64,000 bases of DNA from Leishmania donovani (GCF_000227135.1 NC_018258.1:1003695-1067694), one strand, 5' to 3'. Counted from the stretch's first letter, positions 20,706 through 32,868 are shown. Notes: generated by a model from the letters alone, not told the origin. Program-made: numbers and translations.

Positions 20706-23054
20706 CTGATCGCTGCACACAAGTGGGCAGCTGCGACTTAGAGCTTACGAGAGAATCATGGACGTGCACAGTTGGTCATACCACCAAGGAGGCGACTAGC
20801 ATGGAGAGAGACAGAGAGAGAAAGAGCGAGGGCGCTTGGGCTAGCGAATGTGAGCTTTTTGCAGGCGAAACAGTGAAAAATGGTGTGGCGACAGATTTGC
20901 AGAGATGCAGAGAGCGAGAGAGCGGCGGAGACGGGGAGCAGAGGCGGACAAAAGATCTCTGGATGAGGGCCGACGAGCGGCTTTGAAAGAGCGACATCGC
21001 TGTGAGCCACGGCCGTGGGGCAAATCTCTAGTTGTTGAGAGGTCCGCTGCACTCGACGAGGCGCCGACGTTTTCAGGAGAAGAGAAGCACTACTGCCGAG
21101 AACAGGCACTGCTCACTGCAGTGGCCCTCCGTGTGCGCACGAGTTGTCATTTCTTTTTTCTTTTTTTTTCGTTCTTTTCGCTTCTGCTGTTGCTTGTGCC
21201 CGTGCCGACATTTTTTTAGCCATGTATGCGTTGAGGGAGCAAATCTGTCCTTTGCCAATGATGGTGGCAACACACACACACACACAACACACAACACACA
21301 TGCATACCGAAAAAGGTACACCTTGCTCAAGGGGAGTCGCCGAGGGAGCTTGGATCTTGCCTCTCTACGTGTAGAGGAGGACCATCAGCAGCACTGCCGT
21401 GTATAAGAGGGTGGTGGTGATGGTGGGGGCCAGGCAGCTTTTCAGCGTTGACGAAAAAACGCGACGGTGCTGTTCCTGTCAAGGGTAGATGTCAAAGCAG
21501 AGAAAACAAAATAAAAAAAACAAAATCTGCAAAACGCTTGCCTCGAGCGGCCGGCACACACATGCCACACGTTCCCTGCACAAACACTCTTCTTCTATAT
21601 TTATATATATGTATTCGTTGTGATTGTTGTGATTTGTTTTGCCCCATTTCGCCCTCCACCGCGCTGCCATCGAACGAAGCCATGATCATACCCACGAACA
21701 TAAGGGGAGGGAGGGGAGAGGGTGGTGATGGCGATGGTGGTGATGCGTCGCTACTCTCGTTTTGGAGCAGCACACAAACAAAGAAGACACACGACACGTG
21801 GCCGCGGCTTCGCTGTTATTTGTCTTTTGCTGTCCCTTTATCGGTTTCTCATGGAACGGAGGGGAGTGGCATCACCCATGTGAGGCACGCTGCCGTTCCA
21901 CCGTGTTTTCTGTCCCGTCTCCCACCCCGCTTTTTCCTGAGCTCCTTCTATTCATTGAAGGTGCGGTTGACTGTACGTGTAGACGCCGTCGCAAGACCGG
22001 CGCGAAGCCATAGCTGTCTCCACCAAAAGAAAAAGACGTGGCCATACAGTGTGTGCTGGGCTGAGATAGAATGCACAGTGATGCCAGCGACTGGGAAACG
22101 CGAAGCTGCAGTGAGTGGTGGCTTTGTGAAAGCCAAACATATGTGCACCACTCAGATGGTTCTGAGTTTCATCGGCTGCATGCCATTCACAAGCACACGC
22201 ACACACCCGCCACCGCGAAAACGAAGGGAAGGAAGCATGGGATAGAAGCACTACAAACGCCTCTCTCCATCCAGATCACAGCATCGAACAACCCCTGTAT
22301 ACAGACTTGATAAGGGTGGAAGGGGTTATATTCTACACGCACGGCTTCCCTGCATGTTGTTTTTCAGTAACGCCCACACACGCGCGGCGGGGAGAGAGAG
22401 ACGTCAGACCGCAGAAAGACGCGCACACGATGATGTAGAGGATCTCAGCAACGAAAGCAGTCGAAAACGACGCAGCTAAAACACAAAAGAGGGCTGCTGG
22501 TGTAAACGAATAGTAGCTAGAATGGGGTGATGTCGTCTTTGCCGCTGCTGTTGCGCCCCGCCCCATGCATCTTTCACCCCATTGTCGCCCTTCAAAAAGA
22601 CGAGGATGTCACAGGACGAGAGAGAGAGGCGGAGCACGCGAGCGAACAAGAAGAAGCGGCTCGGGCGTGCGGAGAGGGACACGAAGAAGGGTGATGGTGG
22701 TGGTGGTGGGGGGGAGGAAACAGTGAAAAAAAAAATAGCAGGCTCCACACATGCGGGTACATGCCCGTTACACGTGCGTAGAAGATTGCTCACAATCAAT
22801 GGCAGAGAAGGTGTGGGCGGATGGAGACACCGCCACGTAGAGACGAGAGAACCAGCGGGGAGTAATGGCGGGAGAGAGAGAGGAAGGCAAGCAGCAAATG
22901 CGTAGAGAACGAGGGGGCGCGCAAAGCAGTGAGGACTCGGGCAGGAAGGACGCACGAGATGGCCTGCCACGCACTAACTCCGTTCTTGGCATTGTCGCAG
23001 TCGTGGCCAGCGGCAGCGCGGAGCTTGATTGCCGATCGGGCAGCTGCATACCGT
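20706..23054. other. Intergenic spacer, 2.3 kb
   Basis: T-rich run 21151-21182, CA runs 21271-21300, TA-rich 21595-21612, GGTGAT-type runs near 21410-21430 and 21720-21745. Frames here are short and compositionally biased. No gene seen. Confidence 0.5.
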
Positions 23055-24206
23055 CTAGGCAGCACTCGCCGTGGTGCCGGCTTCCCCCTCCTCTGAGCAT
23101 TCACCAGGATCGCGAGGGTCATCAGGACCCGCGCGTGGCAAGTAGTCGGCGGAGCCGTAGTCGCAGGGAACGAACGGCTTCTCTTCCGTATCACTGGAGA
23201 GGCGGTGCACTTCATCCCACAGCCCCCACGCCGAGGTGAACGCGTCCGCCGTTGGTGCGACAGTGACGACAACGAAGCCGTCCACTGGAGCCTGACCCGC
23301 AAACGGTAGGCGCTCGCCAAAGCAGGTGAAGCTGCGATCAATGGTGAAGAGATGTCGCCCACCAGCGCTCCTCTGCAAGCTGCGCTGAGCCTGAGGAGTG
23401 CGGACGGCATCGCTTCGCTCCGGACGCCGGGTCATCGTACCATGGTGATCCTGGGACATAAAGAAAAGCTGAATAAACTCCTCTGGCAGCTCGCGCCCCA
23501 CCGTATACAGTGGTGTGCCTGCCATGCGATGCTGCATGTCCCGCTGATACTGCCGCAGAAAGATGTTGCGCCGCTCCACCGAGAGCATCGCGCGTCGATC
23601 CTCGCGAGCCATCCGCTCCAGCTCCTTCCGAGAATAGTGCGCCCGTAAGCGGAGTTGGGAGAAGAAGGACGCCTTGCTTGTGCTCGTTAGTTTTTCAATG
23701 CGGTTCTCCGGGGCCACAAAGTAATCGAAAACGGGTGGCTCCGCTGCTGCCGTGCTAGGCGACGCCTGTTGCTCAGGGCTGTGCGGCTCGTCAGCGGCTT
23801 CGGCGGCGCCAGCCGGCAGTGTGCTCATCTCGGGCGGTGCAACAATGTGCAGACTGGTCTTACCTTCAACGCCAGGATGAACCTTCTCACCCTCGCGCAC
23901 GATGCGATTCCACTCCTCCTCTGGCATGTGCCGCACAAGCACCTGCTGCCGTGTGAGCTGCACGCACAAAACAGAAACGGCATCGTCGCGCTCGACGATG
24001 GCTGCGTAGGGCTCGTTGTAGCGACCTCCACCCCGTCTTATCAGCTGACTCTTCGTGCTACGCGGGCGAAAGTCGTCCGCAAGGCGGACAGCCATCTCTG
24101 GCAGAGATGCGCTGGAGGAGCGACGCGCATGTTGAATCGGGCTGCTGCGCTGACGATTCTGGCGGTGAATACGACACCCACAGACACCGTCACCCGCAGC
24201 AGGCAT
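23055..24206 (-). CDS. Hypothetical protein, 383 aa
   Basis: I do not recognise a family. The ATG at 24206 is preferred over the internal one at 24095, because a minus-strand T-run (24262-24270) and first AG (24237-24238) lie 31 nt upstream. Residues about 60-110 look folded (RYNEPYAAIVERDDAVSVLC; VQLTRQQVLVRHMPEEEWNR), as do VFDYFVAPENRIEKLTSTSK and a long charged helix (RKELERMAREDRRAMLSVER). The later region contains FTIDRSFTCFGERLPFAGQ and GFVVVTVAPTADAFTSAWGL. The C-terminus is acidic and low complexity. No membrane segment or signal peptide. It lies about 2.5 kb upstream of the CorA gene on the same strand. Confidence 0.75.
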   Translation of the reverse strand: MPAAGDGVCGCRIHRQNRQRSSPIQHARRSSSASLPEMAVRLADDFRPRSTKSQLIRRGGGRYNEPYAAIVERDDAVSVLCVQLTRQQVLVRHMPEEEWNRIVREGEKVHPGVEGKTSLHIVAPPEMSTLPAGAAEAADEPHSPEQQASPSTAAAEPPVFDYFVAPENRIEKLTSTSKASFFSQLRLRAHYSRKELERMAREDRRAMLSVERRNIFLRQYQRDMQHRMAGTPLYTVGRELPEEFIQLFFMSQDHHGTMTRRPERSDAVRTPQAQRSLQRSAGGRHLFTIDRSFTCFGERLPFAGQAPVDGFVVVTVAPTADAFTSAWGLWDEVHRLSSDTEEKPFVPCDYGSADYLPRAGPDDPRDPGECSEEGEAGTTASAA

Positions 24207-24236
24207 TACCTGGGAATGAGGGAGTCACAGGTGGAG

Positions 24237-24272
24237 CTCACAGCAAGAGAAGGCGACCAGCAAAAAAAAAGA
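24237..24272 (-). promoter_or_regulatory. Predicted trans-splice acceptor for the 383-aa gene
   Basis: Nine T on the minus strand, then CT-rich sequence with no AG until 24238-24237. It supports the upstream ATG. Confidence 0.5.
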
Positions 24273-25000
24273 GCACCAGTTCTTATGAATAGTGATAAGC
24301 AACGCGCTTCAAGAAAGAGTAGGATCGCACCAGCTGCAGACCACAACTTCTGCCAGAGCAATGAGCCGTGTTTGCAACTGAAACGCCAGTGAGAAGCGGT
24401 GTAGGCTTGACCGTCAGCAACGGGTGTCGCGGAGTAGCTGCTGAAACGCGATATCGATCCACTGAAGTGCGCTGCAAAGAAACCTGAGCAGCAGTTTCGA
24501 GCGCACTCTCAGGACGAGTTTTCGTCTGCCCCCGACGAGGGGATCGGCTAAGCTGCGAGAGACGAGACCGAAAGAAGAGGAGGGAGAGAGCAAGCGAATC
24601 ACAGCTATATTTGAACGCGCTTGTCCATTTCGGCTGTGCCGTGCGAGAGGGCGAGCACCGGGCGGCCTGCAACAGGGCCACGCACATCAAAGAGATGGCT
24701 GCTTGCATTCTCGCCTCGCGTTGAGACTTCTTGCGCTCGTTCGTGCAGATAAACATACTACCAACTGGGAGTGATCGGCGCGGCGATGCGCTGACGGCAC
24801 CGCTGCACGCGCGCGAGAAGGAAAGGAAAAGGAGAGGTGGGTGACAGGCCAAAACGAGACACATACACACGCTTCTTTGGGAACAATGAGAGGGAGAGAG
24901 CGGGCTAGAGAGACCACCTCTTCAGGGAGTATAAATCTTTTTTTCCAGTGAAGCGCGAATTTCGCTTTTCCACGTGAGTTCAACGTTACGTTGCCAGACC
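24273..25000. other. Intergenic spacer
   Basis: No repeat match found and no convincing gene. Confidence 0.4.
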
Positions 25001-25457
25001 TGTCGCAGGTTCCCATCGCGTGGTGCGGGGCAGCTCCAGGCATGAGTGAAAGCGATTTGCAGACTCAGTTATCGGAGCGCGGCACCTGCCTCAAACACAT
25101 CCCACCACCCCCGCCTCGCAGGTCGCCTCAGGCTCCCCACACCAGTTGGCAGCGAGGGCCAGGTGAGATACGTTCATGGCATGCTCACACTTCGCCTATT
25201 ATATGAATGGCGCAAGCGTGTTCGCCGCCGCAGGTTACTCCAGCACCACGCCATCCAGGACCTGACCGCCGACATCAGCAGCGGTACATCGCTTGGAGCT
25301 CGCTATGCCGCAGGCACTAGGCCATGTCAGCACCAGAAGTAGCTCGGCATTGGCAAGGTTAGGTGTGGAGGAGGGGGGTTTAGTGGCTTCTTCACAGAGA
25401 GCGGAAGGAGGTGTATCAGACCCTGAGATACGACGCGCTGAGAGGTGTGCTACCCCC
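25001..25457 (+). mobile_element. SIDER-like degenerate retroposon, copy 3 (5'-truncated)
   Basis: Starts matching at the CCCATCGCGTGGTGCG block and keeps CACCAGTTGGCAGCGAGG (25140), the TTACTCCAGCACCACGCC block (25232), GGCACTAGGCCATGTC and ACGACGCGCTGAGAGG (25429). It retains the 80-bp block missing from copy 1. It is more diverged than copies 1 and 2 and lacks their first ~175 bp. Followed by A-rich DNA. Confidence 0.65.
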
Positions 25458-26328
25458 GCCCCGCCACGAGGGAGAGGAAAGCCGGGAGAATGACAATAGA
25501 GGAAAAGCACGCACACACACAAATCCAAAAGACACACAAGGAGAAAGAGAACAGGCCACGCGTCATGCTCAGCTCGCCGGCGCGCGTGTGTATGGTATAT
25601 CGTCGAGTATCCCCCACGAGAACAAGAGGGGGCACCCGCAAACATCATCGACTCTCCCGCGGCATCGCACTGGCACGCTCAAAAGCGGCGCATGGACATG
25701 AGCACTGAATTGGAAACCGGTAGAGAAAACGAGAAAAAGGTAAAGAAAAATGCACAGAGACAGTAGCTTCCACGCTAAAACGGACGTAGTCGCGACTCCT
25801 CATGTGCCTCGACCACACATGTACAAGGAGCATACAGATATGTAGACGTGCACAGATACAGACCCCCTGCCTCCTCCCTCCCGCGACACAGATGGACGTG
25901 CGCACGCACGCCACCAGCCAAAAGAACAGAGAAACCGGTATATACATATACGTGCACAAACGCGCATAGGGCAGGCAGACGTGAGGGAGGAAGCGAGCCA
26001 GACGAGGTGGCACACGATAGAAGGAGGGGCCGCCGGGGGTGCGCCGGCATGAAGGCGGAAACAACAATAATACACATCCATAGGAGATGAAGGGCAACGC
26101 AGAGATGATGAGTCATCACCCCGCAGCACCACCCCTACCATCTATGCGCACACACCCGTATTTGGATTGGATAATGGGAAGGGCAGCAGTAGTCACAAGG
26201 CGAAGCGGGGAAGAACAGCAAACGCGCAACACCAAAGGCGTTTCCGAATCACCAGTCGCTCACTGCACAACACACAAGAAGATGGGGCACTCCCCCGCCT
26301 GTTTGCGGGCATCTCTTACTACACCCTT
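25458..26328. other. Intergenic spacer
   Basis: A-rich after the retroposon; no gene seen. Likely 3' flank of the gene at 27257-28432. Confidence 0.4.
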
Positions 26329-27256
26329 CTATGGGCGCATGCGCGCCGCTGGGGCTGTGGTCGAATCGCCTCCCGGGCCTTGCACGCGGGCAAAGAGGTC
26401 GCTTGCGTGGGCGCTGCACGACAACGCCTCCGTGGTCCGGTAGCAGCCTCCCTTTTGACGCGCACATGCCACAACCAACGGCACGCGATGCACGACCTCA
26501 GAGGACGAGGGCGCCGAATGCGCATCCCGACAAACTCGACCACCGCGGTTGCTGGCCTCGCTCATCTGCCGAGCAGCCGACGACGTCAGCTTCGTTAGCA
26601 GCATCTTTTCATAGAAGTGAGCCATGGAGTGCGGCGGAGTCAGTGAGGTTACCACATTACGCGGCGGCCATGTGATCGCAGTCATCCGGCGACAAGAGCA
26701 CCGGCTGCACTGGCCGCCGCGGTAAGAGAGTGGGTATTCCCGTCTCCATCGAGGGTGAACGTTTGAGCAGAGTGGCAGTCGTGATCCTCCAATAACATGT
26801 TGTGCCGCTGCGGGCTAGTCCCGCCTGCCGTCTGGTGAGCAAGGAGGCCCAGACAGGCCGCCGAAAGATGATATCTGCTTGAGTGTCGACCCTTCCGTGG
26901 CATCGACCGTGAAGTTAGAGGACTCGGTGGTGGGCGTCGCCGCGTTTGTGGCCGATGTCGACGCGCTCCGCTCGGCGAAGGTGCTCTGAACCGTGGGTGT
27001 CGTGATATCAACAGTTCTCCACAGTCTACGGGGTCGGACCATTGCATGCGTTCGCTGGTTGACCGCGGATGGGAAGACGAGTCCTCGCCTTTCTTCGCTT
27101 TCCGGGATTCGTTACGGAGCTCTCGACATGCGCTGGAAGCGGGGGGGAGAGTGTCACCCTCGCTTCCGCAGCCGCGGCGACATCATCACCTCCACTGACA
27201 TTGCGCTCAACTTTCACAGTAGAGCGACCACGGCTGCGCACACACTTGTCACTTGG
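26329..27256 (-). pseudogene. Decayed downstream extension of the 27257-28432 gene
   Basis: After the TAG at 27257-27259 the same frame stays open to about 27026 (CVRSRGRSTVKVERNVSGGD). Coding-like sequence then moves between frames: SASTSATNAATPTTESSNFT (26815-27042 frame), then RHNMLLEDHDCHSAQTFTLD (26682-27047 frame), then MAHFYEKMLLTKLTSSAARQ (26329-26685 frame). This looks like a former long C-terminus with one stop and at least three frameshifts. The alternative is chance coding-like composition in the 3' UTR. Confidence 0.4.
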
Positions 27257-28432
27257 CTACTGATCGGCCTTTCCGCGTCTCTCGTCGCCCAAAAGGAGGA
27301 TACCCGAAAACATGTCGTTTATCGACGGCTCACTAAACAAGGACGGCACGGCTGATGGAGTCTCATCAAAGGGCGCTGGACCACTGGGACGTCGACTGTT
27401 GCTCCGACTGGCGTCTCCTCGATCACGGGGGCTGTCGCTTCTTCGGTGAGAGTCGGCGGAAATCGGCAGGCGGACTTCCTGCGTAGTTCTCCGGACCATC
27501 TTCACGCCAGACTTCGTCCTCACAGCCGTTTCCTCCTCTTCTCTATGTAGGATGTAGGAGAAACTGTCGTCGTTTGGCAACACGTCGACGGCGACACCCG
27601 TCCCCGGCTGCGCCTCCCTTCCTCGAGAAGATTTCCTTCTCGCCGCGCTGAAAATCGGTGAGACCGTCGCAGACGAAAAAAACGATTTGTAGAGCGGGAG
27701 TTGGCTCACCCTGATCTGGTCTTCTATCGGCGAGCGCGGCGTTATCTCTTTGGTACAGCTTGCTATGCTGCTGCTGCGGCTACTCCGCCCACTCTTCGCT
27801 GCCTTCGACATGCGCCGCTCCCGCCTCTTAGTGAGGTGGCGGATTACCGACGGGTTGCCGAGAGAGACAGGGGAGGCATCGTTGTGTGCGCGGCGCTGCA
27901 CGGCAAGCGAGCTGGAGGAGCTGCAGGAGCTGCGCCGACTCGTTGGGTCGGTGACGATGCTCGCCAAAAAGGACGCGTGGCTCTCGTTCCCAACGAGTGG
28001 CACGTGCGGAAAGCTTGCGGAGGGAGGTGGCACCATGCCCAGTTGAAAGTCCCTCTGGTTTGTCGGCACGCAGTGCACTGATGGCCTTGCGCCCCGATTA
28101 TGCAGATAGCAAGCGGAGGCAGCTGCTACAGAGTCTTCCGTCGATGATGCCAGACTTGCCGTGCGTGAGTAGTGGGAATTGTGCGTGAAGGCATGCGGGG
28201 TCGCTAGCGGCGAGACGTCAGGCATGGGTTGTGCCTGAAAAAAGGGTAGGCCGATTCCTACCGCATCTTCCGAGTTTCCAACATGGAGTTGTTGAAGGAT
28301 CCCGGACGTCTGTGAAGGGGACACCGACCTTGCCCTTGTCAGTATCGGTGTTGCTTCGCACAGCTCAGTGGGTGAAAGCTGCTGGACGTGAACCGTCTGT
28401 TGGCGCCGGTGCTGCTTGGGGCTGCGGCTCAT
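27257..28432 (-). CDS. Hypothetical Ser-rich basic protein, 391 aa, possibly 3'-truncated
   Basis: No recognised domain. I chose the ATG at 28432, because a CT-rich tract and AG (28449-28450) sit just upstream; the frame upstream of it is low-complexity Leu/Phe-rich UTR-like sequence. The N-terminal half includes LSPTELCEATPILTRARSVS and PLATPHAFTHNSHYSRTASL. The middle is a poly-Ser and basic region (SSCSSSSSLAVQRR; HLTKRRERRMSKAAK), likely phosphorylated. A more ordered part (VLPNDDSFSYILHREEEETA, VKMVRRTTQEVRLPISADSH) precedes an Arg/Ser-rich tail and ends at FSGILLLGDERRGKADQ. The TAG may be premature (see the adjoining extension). Confidence 0.65.
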   Translation of the reverse strand: MSRSPKQHRRQQTVHVQQLSPTELCEATPILTRARSVSPSQTSGILQQLHVGNSEDAVGIGLPFFQAQPMPDVSPLATPHAFTHNSHYSRTASLASSTEDSVAAASACYLHNRGARPSVHCVPTNQRDFQLGMVPPPSASFPHVPLVGNESHASFLASIVTDPTSRRSSCSSSSSLAVQRRAHNDASPVSLGNPSVIRHLTKRRERRMSKAAKSGRSSRSSSIASCTKEITPRSPIEDQIRVSQLPLYKSFFSSATVSPIFSAARRKSSRGREAQPGTGVAVDVLPNDDSFSYILHREEEETAVRTKSGVKMVRRTTQEVRLPISADSHRRSDSPRDRGDASRSNSRRPSGPAPFDETPSAVPSLFSEPSINDMFSGILLLGDERRGKADQ

Positions 28433-28448
28433 TGTATTGGCTCTGACC

Positions 28449-28490
28449 CTTTTGCGCCAGGAGAGGGAGAAGAAGATCCAGAAAGAAAAT
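28449..28490 (-). promoter_or_regulatory. Predicted trans-splice acceptor for the 391-aa gene
   Basis: Minus-strand CT-rich run (about 28460-28488) followed by the first AG at 28450-28449. Confidence 0.45.
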
Positions 28491-30692
28491 GAAGTGACCG
28501 CGGGCCGCCGTGCAGAGAGGATGGGAGCTGTGTGTGTGTATGTGCGCAGCAAGGTCGTGAGAGAGGGGGGGGGAACGAGGAAGCCACGCGCCCAAACAAC
28601 ACGTTGCCGACAGCGCGAGGGGATATCAAGCGAAAACAAACAAACAACAACAAAAAAAGAAACGACAACGGCGGCAAACGCAAAAAAAAAACACGAGGGG
28701 AGAGGATGGGGAGAATGTCACCGCGCTGATGGGTGCGTATGCTTGCGTGTGGAGGCGCGCGCGTTTATAGGCTTGTTTGCCGAGCAGCACCAACAACACG
28801 TACACACAGACACACTCCCACACAGAGGGCGAGAATAGAGACAGAGCTGGGCTGGCAAGCACGTGAGGCGGGAGAGGCTGAGTCCGTGCACCGAAGCACC
28901 AAAGAAAAAGGAAAAGAGAAGCCGATGAGGCAGGGAACCAGTAGGGTGAGATAATCACGAGCCGGAAATGAGCCAATGACGTGGTACTCACCAATAGCCG
29001 TACGAGTCCCGTTTTTGTTTTTCTTTCGTCGTTATTCACCCAGCGGACACGCACTGCCGCAGAGACACAGTGGACGGGAAAGAAAACAAAAAGGTCGGCT
29101 TGAAAATGCAAATGCGTGATGGGAAGAGTAAACCGCGAAACGAAAATGCACAGGAATGCAACAGGCGAAAATCAAAACAACAACAACAGGAAAGCGGGGG
29201 CTGCCTCGATCCACGCGGAAAGAGGGGCGCCTTCTCCAGACACACGCACACAGAGCACCCACTAGAAAATGGAGCTCGTTGCTCTCTTGCGTATCGGCCG
29301 ACTTGCTCTGCAGCGCCGAGTACCTCGACGATGACAAGAGCAGTGAGAACAACAATACAACAACAAGCAAAAACGTGAGAGGAGATCACAATACATACAC
29401 AAAAAGGAACGAGAAATCGCAGACGCCTGGTGGTTGGTGGAGGCACGCCCACAGAAAAGAGAGGTGGGAGGTGTGGTTGTGTGCGTGTGTGTGGGGGGGG
29501 GGGGTGACGTCTCTGTTTCGAACTCGTCCGCCGCCCACACACGTGCGCCTCGCACTCGGAAACCAACGCCGACAAAAAACTAAACAGCAGATAAGAACGG
29601 AGCAGAAAAATAAAAGACCCGCCGCTGCGCGCAAGGAAAACAGAGTGAGAGCAAAACCGTCCGCTCTTCTTCTGTTGCTTTTATCCACGCACGCACGACC
29701 GCACAGGTGGGGTGCGCGTGGGCGGATAGTAGGTGGCGTCGGTGTCGTGGGGCGCCACCGCCTGGGTCAGGTGCCTCCACGAACTAGAGAGGCACAGGCG
29801 TGGGGGCTGAAAAGTATGGACGTGCCTGTTGTGTGCGTGAGGAAGATGGAAAAGTAGAAGTGAGATGACCGCAGCCCAACTTCCAGAACCTGCAAAGGCG
29901 GAAGGTGTGGGAGAATGAAGAGGGTTCGCTGCGAGTTGAGTACGGTGTGCGACGCCTATCTCAACTTCAAGAATTTGCGAGACACAGTAGACTGGCGAAA
30001 GCAAACGCCAAGTAACGAGAACGGCAGAGACGAGAGCGTGATGGGGCGATCTGAATGCACGTTCGGAATTTCGGGCACAACGCTATGCAGGCGTGAAAGG
30101 GGACGTGCCGGCGACTCCGAGGAGTCAGAAAGAAGGATAGGGCAGGGGAGCAGAGATGCCAGAAAGGGGCAGGGGAGGGGGGGGGCAGAATAGAAAGAAC
30201 AATGAAGCGATTCAGCAGCCTTGTAGAGTTGTGTGCCGCTCTCTGAAGAGAGGAAGCGCCGATGATGATGATACCACTGCTGTTTCTGCTGGAGGCTTCC
30301 CCTCTGACCTGGTGATACACGAGGGAGAGATAGAGAGACAGGGGAGAGGTGAATTCGCCCTTTTCATCTTGTGTGCCGCGGCAGTGCCATGCAGACTCGC
30401 ATCTGTCGTGCCTCGTGAAAAGAGGGCTCTTCGTTCTGTTTTTTTTTTTTCTACACAGACGCGACTGCTGCCAGTACAACCGCACTCAATAGACAACGAA
30501 TGCCGTGACTGCACGGACACGGAGCAGTATGGCCCCCCCTTTTCCAGCTCTGAACTTTCGAGGAGTGCATGGGCCGCCTCCTGCCATTCTCGACGGCCTA
30601 TTGGATCGTAGGCTACGGGAACACGAACACTACGTGGAGACGTCTCCCTCCGCTGACCTACGGCTGTCACGTGCCGCCGCTGGATCAATGAA
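28491..30692. other. Intergenic spacer, 2.2 kb
   Basis: A-rich plus-strand runs (28640-28700), a G-run at 29491-29503 and a T-run at 30441-30450. A minus frame at 30530-30640 contains RREWQEAAHALLESSELEKG, which may be the last trace of the relic next to it. Otherwise no gene seen. Confidence 0.4.
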
Positions 30693-31186
30693 TTAGTGTG
30701 CGCCGGAGACGTTCTTGGTGCCGCGGCTACGCGCAACTGTCTCCAGTAGGTAAAAGGTTGCCTTGGGCTTCTGCCTCAGCAACACGCTACGCATGCGGCA
30801 CTCCGAAGATGGTCTACTTCTGGAGGCCGAGATCGGCTCAGGAGCGCGTTCATCGTACTGAGGGCACTTGCCGAACAGCTTCGACAGCTCCGCCGCGCGT
30901 TCGGCAATAGTGGCTTTTCGATTGCTGTGCAGCCTGTGTAGCTCGTACGTGCCCCATTCGGGGCTCGGCAGCGCCGGAAAGTCTATCCTTGAGCGACAGG
31001 TGGTGTGCTGCTCGAGTAGTCTGCTGTGATGGGCGCTGGGTTTAGGTCGTTGTGCCTGTGCATTTTCTCGAATTCGGCACCGGAAACGAGAGCGAAGGCG
31101 TGCGCGGGTGCTCTTTCCTCAAGGGACGTACAAGCATAGCCGAAACGTGAGGAGCGCGTGCTGGGGAGGGGAAGGAGGGGACTTCA
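30693..31186 (-). pseudogene. Gene relic with coding-like sequence in two frames
   Basis: Between stops at 31184-31186 and 30983-30985 one minus frame reads RFGYACTSLEERAPAHAFAL and EKMHRHNDLNPAPITADYSS. The next frame takes over exactly there and reads DFPALPSPEWGTYELHRLHS and KATIAERAAELSKLFGKCPQ, then YLLETVARSRGTKN, to a TAA at 30693-30695. Composition is balanced and unlike the low-complexity shadow frames around it. A one-base change near 30985 would join them. Upstream of 31186 the first frame also looks coding (LCSSGAFGLRAATGLMHFYG). No family is recognised. Confidence 0.5.
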
Positions 31187-32868
31187 AAGATGGAAGCCGT
31201 AAAAGTGCATGAGACCTGTGGCGGCACGCAGGCCAAAGGCCCCGCTCGAGCACAGAGCTGCGAGGAGTGGGGCACGGCGTTCTCAGCGCTTGAATGGCTC
31301 GCTAGGCAGAGACGATGATGCGCTTAGCCCATGCTTGTCTCTCTGTATTCGTTAGGGGCCGCGAGGGCAAACAGCAATCGCATGACGCGAACAGTGGCTG
31401 CCTTGTATGTGCGCCATTTGACCTATAGGGAATGGATGAAAAAGCGCGCAGCAACACAATCAAGTCCGCCCACATTCGGAAGTCGTAAAGCGGTACACGC
31501 ACACCCACCCACGCAAAAGGTGAAAAGGGGGAGGGGCGTTCGCGCGCACTGGGACGCATGGAGACAGAGAGCCGGAAAAAAAAAAGAGCCAAAACAAAAA
31601 CATAGAAATGGGTGCGTGATGGTAGAGCAGCATCAACAACACAGGCGCATAATGTGAAGCGCACAGCAGGCGAATGATAGCGAGCTGAAAAAGGGTGCTG
31701 GGTACACCAAAATCAGCGCAGGAGCGCGCGAGAACCCAGGCATGCCCCCACCGTCACACACGAAAAGCGGTTACACTCGGCGAGAGGAAAAGGGAAACGA
31801 AAGAGGGCGGAGGGAGGGGACGACGGAAAAGAAAAATGCATACGCGATGAAAGAGAGCATGGTGACGTCATCGGCCAACACCCCGCACTAGTCCGTCGCG
31901 CTTCCCGTCCACGTGAAACCACTCCTCTCCCTCACCAGAAGGTGGTGATGGTGGGGGGAGAGAGCTCTGAAGTCATCGAGGTGGTCGTCAAGGAGGAGGG
32001 GGCACTGGCGCAAGCACCCACGCGCAGACTTTGAAGCGCTTCCTGCTACTAGCACGCATCCAGGTGTATGGAGGCCAACGGAGATGACTGAGTATGCATC
32101 CAAGCAAGCAACAAAAAAGAGAAGAGGGGGTTGGGAGTACATGACGGAGGAGGCAAAGAGCGTAATGCACTGCATCGGAGAGCGGGCCTCGCACGAGGCG
32201 ACGCCAGCGAGGGGATACGGAAGTCACGGGAGCCACCACAGCCACAATGAAGAACGCAGAACAGAAAGCGAAGGATACCACGCGAACGCTCAATCGAGCG
32301 AGCCGTGCATGACGCGGGAACAAATAAAAGAGACACACCACCCATGATGAGGCAATGAAAAAAAATATCAATGCACAGCGACGAGAAGAGAGGCGGAGGT
32401 GGGTGGGTGGGTGGGGCGAAAGGCGCAACCGATTCACAGAAAAGAGACACAGCACGGCGTGGAACGCAGCAGCACCACGACGGTCGGAAGAGTGTCCTTC
32501 AAATGCGCCATTCCAGTGTGAGAGGTGACTGAGCCGTGGGCAGCCAGAAAGTGCTGCTGGTCTTCCGTGCGCTGACGCTCGAAGGTGCCTGTGATGCAGA
32601 TAAATGGCGGAGAGGATGCTTGAGGAAGGGAGGGAGCACGCCGCACAGCGGAAAGCAGAAGAAAACAAAACAAAAAGGGACGGCCACAGCCACAGAGCTG
32701 CAGCCTCACGGTTGCCAGCCAAAGGGGATGAAGGCGCGCAGGAAGGAATAGGGACAAAACGCTGGAAGCGTGTGCTGCACAGGCGAAGGGTCGGTTGCCG
32801 ATGTGCCGCGCCGCGGCGCGCATGACTCGGTTCTGGCCTCGCAAGCGTATTAGGTGACCTGCGGCCCT
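31187..32868. other. Intergenic spacer
   Basis: Apart from the relic's possible upstream edge (to about 31280), only low-complexity frames, CA-poor purine-rich DNA and T-rich minus-strand tracts. No gene seen. Confidence 0.45.

Noticed and set aside
17827..20769. 980-residue frame as a finished CorA protein
   Set aside because: It runs through two N gaps and counts the same sequence twice. It also ends in the wrong frame for the membrane domain; merging the overlaps gives the correct frame.
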